Of a DNA stretch of 64,000 bases, positions 52,289-61,429 are shown in pieces. A program made the position numbers and the translations under genes. The notes under the pieces are model-generated. The model did no database searches. It was not told the origin of the DNA and was given only the letters and a program-made list of their open reading frames with translations. The DNA is from Mucilaginibacter gilvus. Its GTDB lineage: Bacteria > Bacteroidota > Bacteroidia > Sphingobacteriales > Sphingobacteriaceae. Positions within the stretch are counted from its first letter, which is position 1, and every line of letters begins with the position of its first letter. The stretch lies in the NCBI RefSeq assembly GCF_004054195.1, contig NZ_SBIW01000001.1, positions 186,001-250,000 on the forward strand, written 5' to 3'.

Positions 52289-53625
52289 TAATGGTTTGTG
52301 GGCGCGCCACCGTTGTTTAAGGTGCCATTGGTGAAAAATAACGGGTGTACTTTTGTAGGGTCGCCCTGGTAAACCCAAACAATGCTGCCAATGTATTTAA
52401 GGAATGCATTGCTTACATCATTCGTGGTTAACTTTTTAACATCATCAACCAGGGTGATAGAGCGCATCCAGTTATTATGCAACACTTCATTGTTTACCAT
52501 TGCTGCTGCCTGGGCTTGGTTGGTTTCGTTTTTATAGTAGAACCCGGTAAGATAAGTCACCTTCATATCGGCTACCTCATCTGCCTTAAAGCCTTCAGTT
52601 TTTACCTTGTCTACCAGTTTGTCAAACACAGCAATGTATTTATCGGGTTGGGTAGTTGATACCGAAAACCTTGCCGTTGCCGTGTTGCCGGTATTAAACC
52701 ATGCCTGCGGCGCGTAAGATAAGCCGTTATTGGTACGCACCTCTAAAAAGTGCCTGTTGGCAAATATGCGCATGGCTACGTTAAAAGCATTATAATCTGG
52801 TGTGCCCGGTGCAGGGCCACTGGTTATACCTTCCACATAGTTGGTTGCGAGGTCGCGTTTTTGAGCGGCAAATGTATTTTTATACACCTTGAAGAATGAT
52901 TTTTTTGCTTCGAACGGTGCGCCGGCTTTTACGTTTGCCAGCATAGCAGCTACTTTAGCCTCAATATCCGCCTTCGGCAAATCAGCCACTACCACTATTA
53001 TCATTCTGGATTTGGTTAAGATCTTATTGTAGTACGCTTTGGTTTCCGCAGCGGTAAGTTTAGACAAGATCTCAACAGTACCATCGGGGTCTTTAGCATA
53101 ATCCCTGCCTGCAAAAGCAACCCTGTCGGCATATTTATCAATAGCAGCATCCGGCTGCGCGTCGTTAGATTTCAGGTTGTTTATCGCATCCTGTTTAATC
53201 CGCTCAAACTCTTTCGCATCAAAAGCCGGCTGAGTAATGGCTTCGGCATATAACGGCCATACCACATCTAAATCAGATTTGATGCAGTTCATCCTGATGA
53301 GCGCATACTCCTTGGTATCAAAACCCCAAAGCTCGGCGCTTACTTTATCCAGTGCATTTTTAAAATCATTTTTCGAGCGTTTAAGGGTTCCGCATTCGGT
53401 TAAGGCATTTATGGCCATCCCTTCAATACCCATTTTTTCGGCAGGGTAATTTTCTACACCGCCCCTAATTACGGTTTGTATCTCCACAATATCGTTGCCG
53501 CTTGGCTGTACAATTACCTTTACTCCGCTCACCGTAGTTTCGTAAGGCTTGTTTTGGGCCGTAGCGGTGTTAGTAGTATATAAAGCTGCCATTACCAGCA
53601 GCACAAATAAGTTTCTCTTTTTCAT
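52288..53625 (-). CDS. M16 family peptidase-like protein, non-catalytic partner
   Basis: 445 residues with a signal peptide (cut near ATA-Q). It has the M16 fold signatures (VIRGGVENYPAEKMGIEGMA) but lacks the HxxEH zinc motif at the expected site. The C-terminal substrate-closing half is intact. In two-chain M16 proteases one subunit carries the zinc and the other only helps bind substrate. It follows the catalytic partner by 17 bp on the same strand. Confidence 0.88.
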   Translation of the reverse strand: MKKRNLFVLLVMAALYTTNTATAQNKPYETTVSGVKVIVQPSGNDIVEIQTVIRGGVENYPAEKMGIEGMAINALTECGTLKRSKNDFKNALDKVSAELWGFDTKEYALIRMNCIKSDLDVVWPLYAEAITQPAFDAKEFERIKQDAINNLKSNDAQPDAAIDKYADRVAFAGRDYAKDPDGTVEILSKLTAAETKAYYNKILTKSRMIIVVVADLPKADIEAKVAAMLANVKAGAPFEAKKSFFKVYKNTFAAQKRDLATNYVEGITSGPAPGTPDYNAFNVAMRIFANRHFLEVRTNNGLSYAPQAWFNTGNTATARFSVSTTQPDKYIAVFDKLVDKVKTEGFKADEVADMKVTYLTGFYYKNETNQAQAAAMVNNEVLHNNWMRSITLVDDVKKLTTNDVSNAFLKYIGSIVWVYQGDPTKVHPLFFTNGTLNNGGAPTNH

Positions 53626-53642
53626 CTTTAATGTGTTAACGG

Positions 53643-55025
53643 TTATTTAGTGGCAACAAAAAATGCTTTTGCATTGGTTGTTTTGCTTGTTTCGGGGTTG
53701 ACAATTAAACCAGCTACGGATGGTTTGCCGGTGATATAAGTGCTGATGTATTTGGCAATATCCGCGCGGGTTACTTTTTGGTAATTATCGGTAATATCAG
53801 TACCATAATCAAACGAGGTACTGCACCACCAAAAACTAAGCTGGCTTGGTAAGCCGCTTGGTTTTTCCATATTACGCGCTTGGCTGCGCAGCAAAATACC
53901 TTTTGCATCGGCCATTTGCTCGTCAGTAAAATAATCCGGCTTGGCAAACTGGCTTATTTGGTTTATCGTTTCATCATAACACTCTTTCAGCTTATTTGGA
54001 TTGGGCACAATAAACAAAGTAATAGCACCGGTATAGTAAGAAGTAGTGTAGCTTATGCTGGCAGAAGAAGCCAAGCCCTTATCAACCAAAGCTTGCTGCA
54101 ATTTGCTGGAATTAAGCCCAACAATGTAAGAGAATACATCTGCCGCAACGGTAGCTGCCGAATCGGTTTTGTAAGCCGGACCCTGCCATGCAAAGTTCAT
54201 ATACGGCGTTTGCGCAATGGTGCTTTCTTTTACAAAAGCCTCGCTTTTGGCAAGAGGCTTAAACGGAGGTATAGGGTATTTTTCGTGCGGGTTGAAGCCA
54301 CTGTTTGCCCAATCGCCATAAATAGCTTCGGCAAGCTTAAAAGCATCTTCATGCTTCACATCGCCGCAAATGGTTAACAAGCTGTTGTTGGGGAAATAGT
54401 ATTTATCTTTGATGATCATCATCTTCTCGGGCGTAGCCGTGTTGATGATCTCGTGTACGCCTATAGGCATTTTGCGGGTGATCAGATCGCCCCAAAGAGC
54501 TTTATTGGTTTCGTAGTATAACTGAAAATAAGGGCTGCTCTCTGCACGCTGAAACTCGCCATCAACCACCGGGCGCTCTTTGGCCATATCCTCGGCACGG
54601 TATATAGGGAAACGGATAGCGGCGTTCATAAATTTGAGGCCCGCGCTTAGGCTATCTCTATCAAAGGTAAAGTAGTAGTTTACGCGTTCTACGTTGGTGG
54701 TACCGTTCCAGATAGCGCCAAGTTCCTGTGTACGTTTCAGGAATTTCTCTTGATTAGGATAATCCTTATTCGCTTTAAAAAACATGTGCTCAAAAAGGTG
54801 CGAGAGGCCGCTATACTCGGGGCCTTCGGTGTAAGCACCATTCTTTACTGCTATCTCGATAGTGGCCAAGGGTACTTTGCTATTTTCTATAACAACAACT
54901 TCGAGGCCGTTTGCTAGTTTTTTCCAGAAGTAGCCTTTTGGCAGGCGAGGCTGGGCCATAACGCAAAGCGAGCACAAAACTCCCGCGGCGCTAAGCGCAA
55001 TTAGTTTAATCAGTTTTGGAGTCAT
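53643..55025 (-). CDS. M16 family zinc peptidase, catalytic subunit
   Basis: 460 residues with a signal peptide (cut near VMA-Q). The inverted zinc motif HLFEH is at residues 76-80, with a downstream acidic stretch (VDGEFQRAE) that would give the third ligand. A C-terminal M16C-like domain follows. It is predicted to be a periplasmic peptidase that acts with the partner encoded downstream. An 11-bp perfect hairpin overlaps its start codon. Confidence 0.92.
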   Translation of the reverse strand: MTPKLIKLIALSAAGVLCSLCVMAQPRLPKGYFWKKLANGLEVVVIENSKVPLATIEIAVKNGAYTEGPEYSGLSHLFEHMFFKANKDYPNQEKFLKRTQELGAIWNGTTNVERVNYYFTFDRDSLSAGLKFMNAAIRFPIYRAEDMAKERPVVDGEFQRAESSPYFQLYYETNKALWGDLITRKMPIGVHEIINTATPEKMMIIKDKYYFPNNSLLTICGDVKHEDAFKLAEAIYGDWANSGFNPHEKYPIPPFKPLAKSEAFVKESTIAQTPYMNFAWQGPAYKTDSAATVAADVFSYIVGLNSSKLQQALVDKGLASSASISYTTSYYTGAITLFIVPNPNKLKECYDETINQISQFAKPDYFTDEQMADAKGILLRSQARNMEKPSGLPSQLSFWWCSTSFDYGTDITDNYQKVTRADIAKYISTYITGKPSVAGLIVNPETSKTTNAKAFFVATK

Positions 55026-55053
55026 ATTTATGGTAATTGTGAACCATAAATAT
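55024..55053 (-). promoter_or_regulatory. Hairpin covering the start codon of the M16 operon
   Basis: ATATTTATGGT (55024-55034) and ACCATAAATAT (55043-55053) are perfect complements with an 8-nt loop. On the mRNA the 3' arm ends in the first two bases of the AUG (55023-55025). It may be an operator palindrome or an RNA structure that limits translation. Confidence 0.5.
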
Positions 55054-55087
55054 ATCGTAAATAAATTTTAAACTGAATTTTTAGTTA

Positions 55088-55669
55088 TTATTTAAATTTC
55101 AGCGATACTTTTTTGCCCGAAACATTTTGCAGGAAGGGTAAAAATATCAAACGGGCGTTTTCCTGTGCCTTCCCCAGCAAATTCATTTCGCCGGCTGTGG
55201 TAAGCATTTTCTTTTCGGCAATTTTGTAAACATCCTCTACCATGGTTTTCGCTTTATCAGGGAACCACACGCCCGATACATCATACACGCGCGAGCTTTG
55301 ATGGTCGAGCTTTACGTAACAGATCTCGGGTTTTGGCAGGGTGAGCCAAATGCTGTCCTTACTTTGGGTGATATCTTCCCTATTTACTTTGGTGAGATCT
55401 ATACAGGCAGTTACCTCCCCTACCGCCACAAACAGCACGCGGGCATCGGGCAGTATGGTGTGCAGCTCCTTTTTCTCCACCACATCTTTCATAGAATATT
55501 TTACGAGTTCCAGCTTACCCATAGCCGTAATTTTAGACACCATAATATCCTGGTTCACTTCGGTTTGTGTGGCAAATTGTTTCTTTAGATAGAAAATAAG
55601 AAAGATAATGGAACCTATGATCACCAGTAAAAATACCATAGTAACAGAAACGCGGGACCGGAAAGCCAT
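55088..55669 (-). CDS. DUF4230 membrane-anchored protein
   Basis: 193 residues from the preferred start MAFRSRVSVTMVFLL; a frame back to 55720 would add 17 residues. One N-terminal transmembrane helix (VTMVFLLVIIGSIIFLIFYL) is followed by a soluble domain with GKLELVKYSMKDVVEKKE, VFVAVGEVTACIDL-like and SIWLTLPKPEI stretches typical of DUF4230. Function unknown. Confidence 0.82.
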   Translation of the reverse strand: MAFRSRVSVTMVFLLVIIGSIIFLIFYLKKQFATQTEVNQDIMVSKITAMGKLELVKYSMKDVVEKKELHTILPDARVLFVAVGEVTACIDLTKVNREDITQSKDSIWLTLPKPEICYVKLDHQSSRVYDVSGVWFPDKAKTMVEDVYKIAEKKMLTTAGEMNLLGKAQENARLIFLPFLQNVSGKKVSLKFK

Positions 55670-55747
55670 AATGTGTGATTTACCTATTGCTACAAAAAAA
55701 AGCAGCGATAGTTTGCCCACCGCTGCTTTAAATAAATAGGTTATTGC

Positions 55748-56167
55748 TTACGCGTAAGTAACGTTTAAAGTAATTGGCACGCTTAACGCTTTTGATACGA
55801 TACAGCCAGCTTTTGCGCCTTCGGCAACTTCTTTAAATTTGGCTTCGTCCACGCCGTCAATTACAGAGGCTTTCAACTCCAGGTGAATGCCCTTAATTTC
55901 GAGCGCCTGCATATCCAGGTCGAGGATAGCATCGGTAGTAAGGTCGCCCGGGGTGATGCCTGCCTGTGATAGAGCCGCGCCAACCGCCATAGTAAAGCAG
56001 CCCGCGTGTGCAGCAGCTATCAATTCTTCGGGGTTGGTACCAATACCATCCGCAAAACGGGTTTTAAATGAATATTGTGTTTTGTTAAGAATAGTGCTTT
56101 GGGTAGTGATCTCGCCCTGGCCTGCTTGCAGGGTACCGTTCCAATGTGCGTTTGCTGTGCGTTTCAT
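55748..56167 (-). CDS. OsmC/Ohr family peroxiredoxin
   Basis: 139 residues. The redox cysteines are Cys57 (AAAHAGCFTMA) and Cys122 (AKAGCIVSKAL), with the ADGIGTNPEELIAAA OsmC signature. It reduces organic hydroperoxides in the cytoplasm. Closest to the OsmC branch rather than Ohr by the NPEELIAAAHAGC segment. Monocistronic, with 298 bp of AT-rich DNA upstream. Confidence 0.93.
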   Translation of the reverse strand: MKRTANAHWNGTLQAGQGEITTQSTILNKTQYSFKTRFADGIGTNPEELIAAAHAGCFTMAVGAALSQAGITPGDLTTDAILDLDMQALEIKGIHLELKASVIDGVDEAKFKEVAEGAKAGCIVSKALSVPITLNVTYA

Positions 56168-56465
56168 GATAGTGTTTGTTTTTGAGTTTTTACGAATGTA
56201 GTAATATGTTGTATTGATTTAAAATATCGGGTGTTATGATATTGTGAATAAGAGCTTCACCCGCCTCTCAAAGCAGCAATATGCTATGAGGAGGCAGTGA
56301 TTGTTAAATTCCTTTACAGTTTTATAATAAAAGATTTGGACTATTATCAAAAAAAGTGTTAACCCAGTTTTTTTTTAATTTATTGACTATCAGGTTATTG
56401 AAAAATAAATTTCGAAATTGTGTTAACTTTTGTTAACCCTGTTAGAAAGCCTTTATCGATTGTTG
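56168..56465. other. AT-rich intergenic region
   Basis: 298 bp without a gene between the OYE and OsmC genes, both on the minus strand. Nothing convincing was seen apart from weak GC-rich words (CCGCCTC near 56260, GAGGAGGC near 56298). The OsmC promoter should lie here, but no exact TAnnTTTG box was found. Confidence 0.4.
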
Positions 56466-57533
56466 TTACCACTGTGCTCTATCGTACTGGTTCGGCCATT
56501 TTACGGTTATCCCCAACTCGTGTGCAGCACGCAGCGGGAAATGCGGATCGCGCAGAAGTTCGCGCGCCAGCAACACCACATCTGCCTGCCCGGTTTCGAT
56601 GATCTCGTTGGCTTGTTCGGCTTCGGTTATTAAGCCTACCGCGCCTGTAAGTGTGCCTGCCCCTCCTTTAACAGCTTCGGCAAACTCAACCTGGTAGCCG
56701 GGTTTCAACGGTATGCGCGCTCCTGCTATGTTACCACCGGTAGAGCAATCTATCAGGTCGATACCTTTATCCATTAATATTTTGGCTAACGCTATGGAGT
56801 CATCTATCGTCCAGCCACCTTCGGTCCAGTCGGTTGCCGATATGCGTACAAACAGCGGGTATTCTTCGGGCCAAACCTCTTTAACCGCCGCAATGATCTC
56901 CAACAATAAACGGGCGCGGTTCTCCAGCAAGCCGCCATACCCATCGGTACGGTGGTTGCTTAGCGGCGATAAAAATTCGTGGATAAGGTAGCCATGCGCG
57001 CCGTGCAGCTCAATCACCTTAAAGCCTGCGGCCAGGGCTCGCACCGCGGCGGCCTGAAAATCGGCAATTACTTTAGCAATGCCTTCCCGGTCTAATTCAA
57101 GCGGCGCCTCTTCGGCCGGTGTAAAAGCTAAGGGGCTTGGCGCAACAGATACCCAGCCATTTTCGGCGTTTGATGATATTTGTTTGCCGCCAGCCCACGG
57201 CAGATCGTGACTGGCCTTGCGGCCGGCGTGGGCCAATTGGATGCCTGCAACAGCGCCTTGGTCGTCAATAAAATTGGTGATCTCTTTCAATTTGGCAATG
57301 TGCTCATCTTTCCAGATGCCAAGATCGCCATACGAAATGCGACCCTCGGCAGATACCGCGGCAGCTTCGGTGATGATAAGTCCGGCACCCCCCACAGCGC
57401 GGGCGCCCAAATGCACCAGGTGCCAGTTATTTGCAAAACCGTCCGTGCTGGAATATTCGCACATCGGCGATACTACGATGCGGTTTTTTAACTCAATAGT
57501 TTTTATTTTTAAGGGAGAGAATAGATGCGGCAT
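56466..57533 (-). CDS. NADH:flavin oxidoreductase (old yellow enzyme, YqjM/NamA type)
   Basis: 355 residues, a TIM barrel with FMN. MPHLFSPLKIKTIELKNRIV, the IELHGAHGYLIHEFLSP loop, SNHRTDGYGG and the C-terminal LLARELLRDPHFPLRAA are typical of the YqjM-like class. It reduces activated C=C bonds of alpha,beta-unsaturated carbonyls with NADPH. The YSxxD-type substrate residues were not checked individually. It is followed by OsmC, but 298 bp separates them. Confidence 0.9.
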   Translation of the reverse strand: MPHLFSPLKIKTIELKNRIVVSPMCEYSSTDGFANNWHLVHLGARAVGGAGLIITEAAAVSAEGRISYGDLGIWKDEHIAKLKEITNFIDDQGAVAGIQLAHAGRKASHDLPWAGGKQISSNAENGWVSVAPSPLAFTPAEEAPLELDREGIAKVIADFQAAAVRALAAGFKVIELHGAHGYLIHEFLSPLSNHRTDGYGGLLENRARLLLEIIAAVKEVWPEEYPLFVRISATDWTEGGWTIDDSIALAKILMDKGIDLIDCSTGGNIAGARIPLKPGYQVEFAEAVKGGAGTLTGAVGLITEAEQANEIIETGQADVVLLARELLRDPHFPLRAAHELGITVKWPNQYDRAQW

Positions 57534-57617
57534 AATGTTCCTTTTTTTACAAATATGGCAAGTTACTATTGCAGCTATCTCATGGTTTTGTAAAATAGGA
57601 AGGGCGGTCGATTAACC

Positions 57618-58322
57618 CTACGGCGTAGTAACCGCAACGGGCAATACTTTGCCATTAAAAAACCGATGCCCGGTAACCGCGAAATCGGCAATGTACTTGC
57701 CCATTTCAAATGCCATTACCGGCGATTCATACCCGGGGAAGGCCTGCTCCAGCATTTCTGTTTGTGCCGAGCCAAGGGCCAGGCAGTTTACTTTGATGCC
57801 CTGCTCTGCCAGTTCCTGCGCCAGGCATTCGGTTAAGGTATGCAACGCTGCCTTACTTGCCGAATAAGCCGCCAAGCCCGGAAACTTGGCGCTCCCCTGG
57901 AACGCACCCATACTGCCTATGTTGAGGATATGCGAGCCTTCGCCCATAAACTTGAGCAGGCTTTGAATAATGCGCACATGACCTATGTAATTGCTTTGCA
58001 GCATTTCTACAAAGTCGGTTTCTAAAAGTTGGGTAAAGGGTTTATTAATGAGCACGCCGGCATTGTTCACCAGCACATCTATCCTGTCATCAAAGTTTGC
58101 TGTGATAAATTGCTGCAGCCCGGCATAATCATCATGTACAATATCAAAGGCAATGGCATATAGCTCGCAATCGGGGTTGAGGCCTTTTGCAATTTCCAAT
58201 AGCTTCTCCAGCTTATCCTGCGAGCGGGCCAAAGCCATAACCTTGTGCTTGCCGGAGAGTATGAGTTCTAATACAGCTTCAAATCCTACGCCGCTGCTGG
58301 CGCCTGTTATAATAATGTTCAT
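57618..58322 (-). CDS. SDR family NAD(P)-dependent oxidoreductase
   Basis: 234 residues, classical short-chain dehydrogenase. The cofactor motif is TGASSGVGFE at 6-15. NNAG appears near residue 88. The catalytic Ser is in LNIGSMGA and the Tyr/Lys in YSASKAA (about 153-159). The substrate is unknown. It has a likely promoter at 58355-58385, so it is separate from the hydroxylase gene. Confidence 0.9.
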   Translation of the reverse strand: MNIIITGASSGVGFEAVLELILSGKHKVMALARSQDKLEKLLEIAKGLNPDCELYAIAFDIVHDDYAGLQQFITANFDDRIDVLVNNAGVLINKPFTQLLETDFVEMLQSNYIGHVRIIQSLLKFMGEGSHILNIGSMGAFQGSAKFPGLAAYSASKAALHTLTECLAQELAEQGIKVNCLALGSAQTEMLEQAFPGYESPVMAFEMGKYIADFAVTGHRFFNGKVLPVAVTTP

Positions 58323-58354
58323 GAGCCCTGTACTGGGAATGATAAATGTTATTG

Positions 58355-58385
58355 CAAATTTAGTATTTGTATCTAAACCACCAAT
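58355..58385 (-). promoter_or_regulatory. Promoter of the SDR gene
   Basis: On the minus strand ATTG (plus 58382-58385), 19 nt, then TAAATTTG (plus 58355-58362). The -7 box is perfect and the -33 matches 3 of 4. It overlaps the end of the upstream hydroxylase gene. Confidence 0.45.
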
Positions 58386-60151
58386 TTCTGTTCCACCGGA
58401 TGTTTAATGAGATACAACCCATCGGTGATGAGTTTTTTGTATTCGGGTTCTGTAGCAGCTTTATGTTCCAAAAACCTGCGGATCTCGGCAGCCAGGGTAC
58501 GTTCTACACCTTCATGATCCAGCAGCTCCAATATTTCCAGCGCACAGAGCCAATCATCATGATGGATTTTTTGCAGCATCAGCCATACATTGCCCAGGTA
58601 GCCAAAATTCTGTCCCATATGCCTGCGGTTACGCACCTGCTGGTATAGTTTGTGCAGTTGAAGTGTGTGTTCATCGTATTCGGGGTGATGCGTGCCGGTT
58701 ACCGATTTGTAGGCGATCTCCAAAAAAGCATCCTTATCCGCCGCGCCGCAAAAAACCGAGGTGATCTTTTCCCCTACCGCCATATCATAAACACCCCATG
58801 CCGGGTCGAACAAGATGTTGCCGGCTTCGTCTTTTGCTGTGCAGCCGGTAAAGGTGATCAGCTGCACCCGGTTATTTTCAGCGTGAACGGCTTTCACTTT
58901 GCCTGTAACCGTAACGCCGCTTTCAAATTGTAGCATAGTGTTTTTGCCTGTCTCAATCCCGGCCGTTTTTAGGTCGTTTAAGGTGAAATCTTCAAGCGGT
59001 TTTTCAAAATTTTTTAATCTCCCCACCGGTGAGCTAAAACCGTCTTTATGATAGCTTTTGCCATGGCCTTTAAGCTGTTTATTACCTGCTGATAATGCCG
59101 TCGGCCCGTTAGTTTTCAGGAAGGAAACATTGCCCTCTTTATCGGTAGCCAGTGCTGTAAACGTGCCCGAAACCTGCAGGCCCGAGCTATACACCGCTGT
59201 ACAGGTATTTTTACTGTCGATAGCTTTTTGCAAGCCGTACTCACCTCCCCGCCTGAATGACATTGTAGCGGCGAATTGCTCCAGCACATCAATGAGGTTT
59301 TGGAAGTTAGGTGTTACAAAAAGCTGTGGCTGCGTTTTAGTGATATCGTAGCTGTATTTTACGGCATCAATGGTGTAAGGAAGTTTATTTACCTGCTTTG
59401 TCATACAGCTGGCGCTCTCGCCGATAGAGGAGAGTAAGCCCGCGCCGTATATTTTTGGCTCATCCAAATTGCCTATCAGTCCGTATTCTACCGTCCACCA
59501 GTGCAAGCGGCTTAGCAGAGCCATTTCAGATGGTTCGCCCATGTTATCCTGCCTAAAGGCAACCAGTTCTTCGGCCTTTTTTATTTCAGCCTCATCGGCA
59601 TCGGGCATCTCTTTTAATATAGATAGTGCCCTTATGGTTTCATACAATTCAAAATCCTGCGCGCTAAACATCGCTTTGGCACCTATCGAACCAAAATAGC
59701 TCAGGTACTCGTGGTAATCCTTATCGGCAATAATGGGCGCGTGCCCGGCAGATTCGTGTATAATATCCGGCGCGGGGGTATATTCAATATGCTTTAACTG
59801 TCGGATATCCGCCGCTATCACCAACACGCGGTACGCCTGGTACTCCATAAATGCTGCCGGCGGTATAAAACCATCTACAGTAACAGCACCCCAGCCAATT
59901 TTGGCCAAGGCATTGTTCATCTCTTTCAGATCGGGTATTTTTTCAATGGTAAGTCCGGCTTTTTGCAACCCCGGAATGTAAGGATAGTAGGCTACATCCT
60001 TTAGGTAACTGTAGTTTTGCCGCATTACATAGCGCCACACGGCATGGTCCACCGGGGTGTAGTGCGCGTAATTTTGATCTACAATAAATTGCTTTAAATG
60101 CGCGGGCAGTGCAGTAACCTGCGGGTTATTAAAATCATTAAATCGACTCAT
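58373..60151 (-). CDS. Aromatic amino acid hydroxylase (pterin-dependent, long form)
   Basis: 592 residues. The catalytic domain (residues about 20-300) has the non-heme iron ligands His132 and His137 in HESAGHAP and Glu222 in WTVEYGLIG. It uses tetrahydropterin and O2 to hydroxylate an aromatic amino acid, most likely Phe to Tyr. Bacterial PhhA is about 260-300 residues. Here about 290 residues are added at the C-terminus, with strand-rich (VTVTGKVKAVHAENNRVQLI) and then helical sequence of unknown role. This long form is seen in Bacteroidota. No PCD/PhhB gene is adjacent. Confidence 0.9.
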   Translation of the reverse strand: MSRFNDFNNPQVTALPAHLKQFIVDQNYAHYTPVDHAVWRYVMRQNYSYLKDVAYYPYIPGLQKAGLTIEKIPDLKEMNNALAKIGWGAVTVDGFIPPAAFMEYQAYRVLVIAADIRQLKHIEYTPAPDIIHESAGHAPIIADKDYHEYLSYFGSIGAKAMFSAQDFELYETIRALSILKEMPDADEAEIKKAEELVAFRQDNMGEPSEMALLSRLHWWTVEYGLIGNLDEPKIYGAGLLSSIGESASCMTKQVNKLPYTIDAVKYSYDITKTQPQLFVTPNFQNLIDVLEQFAATMSFRRGGEYGLQKAIDSKNTCTAVYSSGLQVSGTFTALATDKEGNVSFLKTNGPTALSAGNKQLKGHGKSYHKDGFSSPVGRLKNFEKPLEDFTLNDLKTAGIETGKNTMLQFESGVTVTGKVKAVHAENNRVQLITFTGCTAKDEAGNILFDPAWGVYDMAVGEKITSVFCGAADKDAFLEIAYKSVTGTHHPEYDEHTLQLHKLYQQVRNRRHMGQNFGYLGNVWLMLQKIHHDDWLCALEILELLDHEGVERTLAAEIRRFLEHKAATEPEYKKLITDGLYLIKHPVEQKLVV

Positions 60152-60303
60152 TAGAAGCAGGCTTTAAACTATTTTCTGATACAGAAACAGCAAATAACCG
60201 ATTATGATTTGATAGATTTTATATTCAGAATATTATATTTTTTTAAGCCTGCTTGCCCGAATTAAATTGCGCTTTTAAAAAAATGCTTGTGTGTAGGGCT
60301 GGG

Positions 60304-61260
60304 TTACTTATCGTGTATTTCGATATCACCCTTGGGCAAACCTTCCTCTAACCGGCTTGGGCGCAAAACATAGTAAACGCCTGATAATGCCACCATAATG
60401 GATATCAGGTAAAAAGATATTGGCAGAAAAACACCCAGATCGGCACTCATCGGAAAAACGTGGCTCAGCTGCTGAAAAACCGTTTCGCGGATCCCTGCGC
60501 CGCCTACGCTAATAGGAATGATGGTTGCCAATGCCGAAATAAGGAATGATAGTAAATAAGGTGAGAACTTACCATGAAAATCTTGACCGAAAAGGATGCA
60601 GATGATGCCAATAACTTGTAACGACTGCACACCAAGCGCCTTTAAATGCCCTTCGAAAAAGTAGTGGGTATACTCCCTGAAAAACTTATACGCTATAAAG
60701 TAATATACGATGGAGCCGATGGTAAAAATACCCAACGGGATGCCGATATGGATGTCTATTTGTGGTATTAAAAATATCAGCGCTACTGTGATGAGACCGA
60801 TAGCCCAAAGGCCGCTAAGCCTGTCAAACATAATGGCCCAGAAAACTTTTTTGGCGGGCAGCTTATACGTTTTATTGAGCAAGTATATTTTGTAACCATC
60901 GCCACCGATACCGCCCGGCAGCAGGAAGTTATAGAACAAACCCAGCAGGTAAAGCCTAAAGTTAAAGCGTGGATCGAGGTTTAATTTGATGGATTTGAAA
61001 TAACTGGACAAACGCCACGAGGAAATCACCATAGAACAGAAGTAGCAACCAAGCGCAGCCAGCATCCACCAGTAATTGGCGTTTATCAGCCTCATTTTTA
61101 CCTTTTGTAAAGGCACTTTGCTGAATACATAATATAGCAACGCAAAGGTAACGGCAAATTTAAGCACCAGCTTGGTTACACTCCATACGGTATCCTTCCA
61201 CGTTTTAGGCTTCAGCGCCTTCTCCGTTTCGTCTACTTCGGTTTCAATCAGATCTTTCAT
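60304..61260 (-). CDS. Lysylphosphatidylglycerol synthase transmembrane domain / UPF0104 flippase-like protein
   Basis: 318 residues with about eight transmembrane helices. LLPGGIGGDGYKIYLL and SVGGAGIRETVFQQL are signature motifs of the UPF0104/LPG_synthase_TM family, which includes the flippase part of MprF and YbhN. There is no synthase domain. Substrate unknown. A -7 box (TAGCTTTG, plus 61268-61275) lies 8 bp from the ATG, so the transcript may be nearly leaderless. Confidence 0.88.
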   Translation of the reverse strand: MKDLIETEVDETEKALKPKTWKDTVWSVTKLVLKFAVTFALLYYVFSKVPLQKVKMRLINANYWWMLAALGCYFCSMVISSWRLSSYFKSIKLNLDPRFNFRLYLLGLFYNFLLPGGIGGDGYKIYLLNKTYKLPAKKVFWAIMFDRLSGLWAIGLITVALIFLIPQIDIHIGIPLGIFTIGSIVYYFIAYKFFREYTHYFFEGHLKALGVQSLQVIGIICILFGQDFHGKFSPYLLSFLISALATIIPISVGGAGIRETVFQQLSHVFPMSADLGVFLPISFYLISIMVALSGVYYVLRPSRLEEGLPKGDIEIHDK

Positions 61261-61267
61261 TCGGGCG

Positions 61268-61412
61268 CAAAGCTATGTTTTTTTTGGATTACACCGATTT
61301 CACAGACTCGATTTCACAGATTTTAACAGTTATCAATTTGTAATCGCAACATCAAATCGGTGTATTCATTCAGTGCAATCAGTGAAATCCTGATCCTAAA
61401 TAACTATTTTTG
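61268..61412. promoter_or_regulatory. Divergent promoter region between the UPF0104 gene and aguB, with repeat words
   Basis: TAGCTTTG on the minus strand (plus 61268-61275) and TATTTTTG on the plus strand (61405-61412) are -7 boxes for the two divergent genes. Between them are complementary words of the Bacteroidota repeat type (GATTTCACAG and AGTGAAATC, about 61297-61390). Confidence 0.45.
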
Positions 61413-61429
61413 CGCAAATTTCTATCGCA

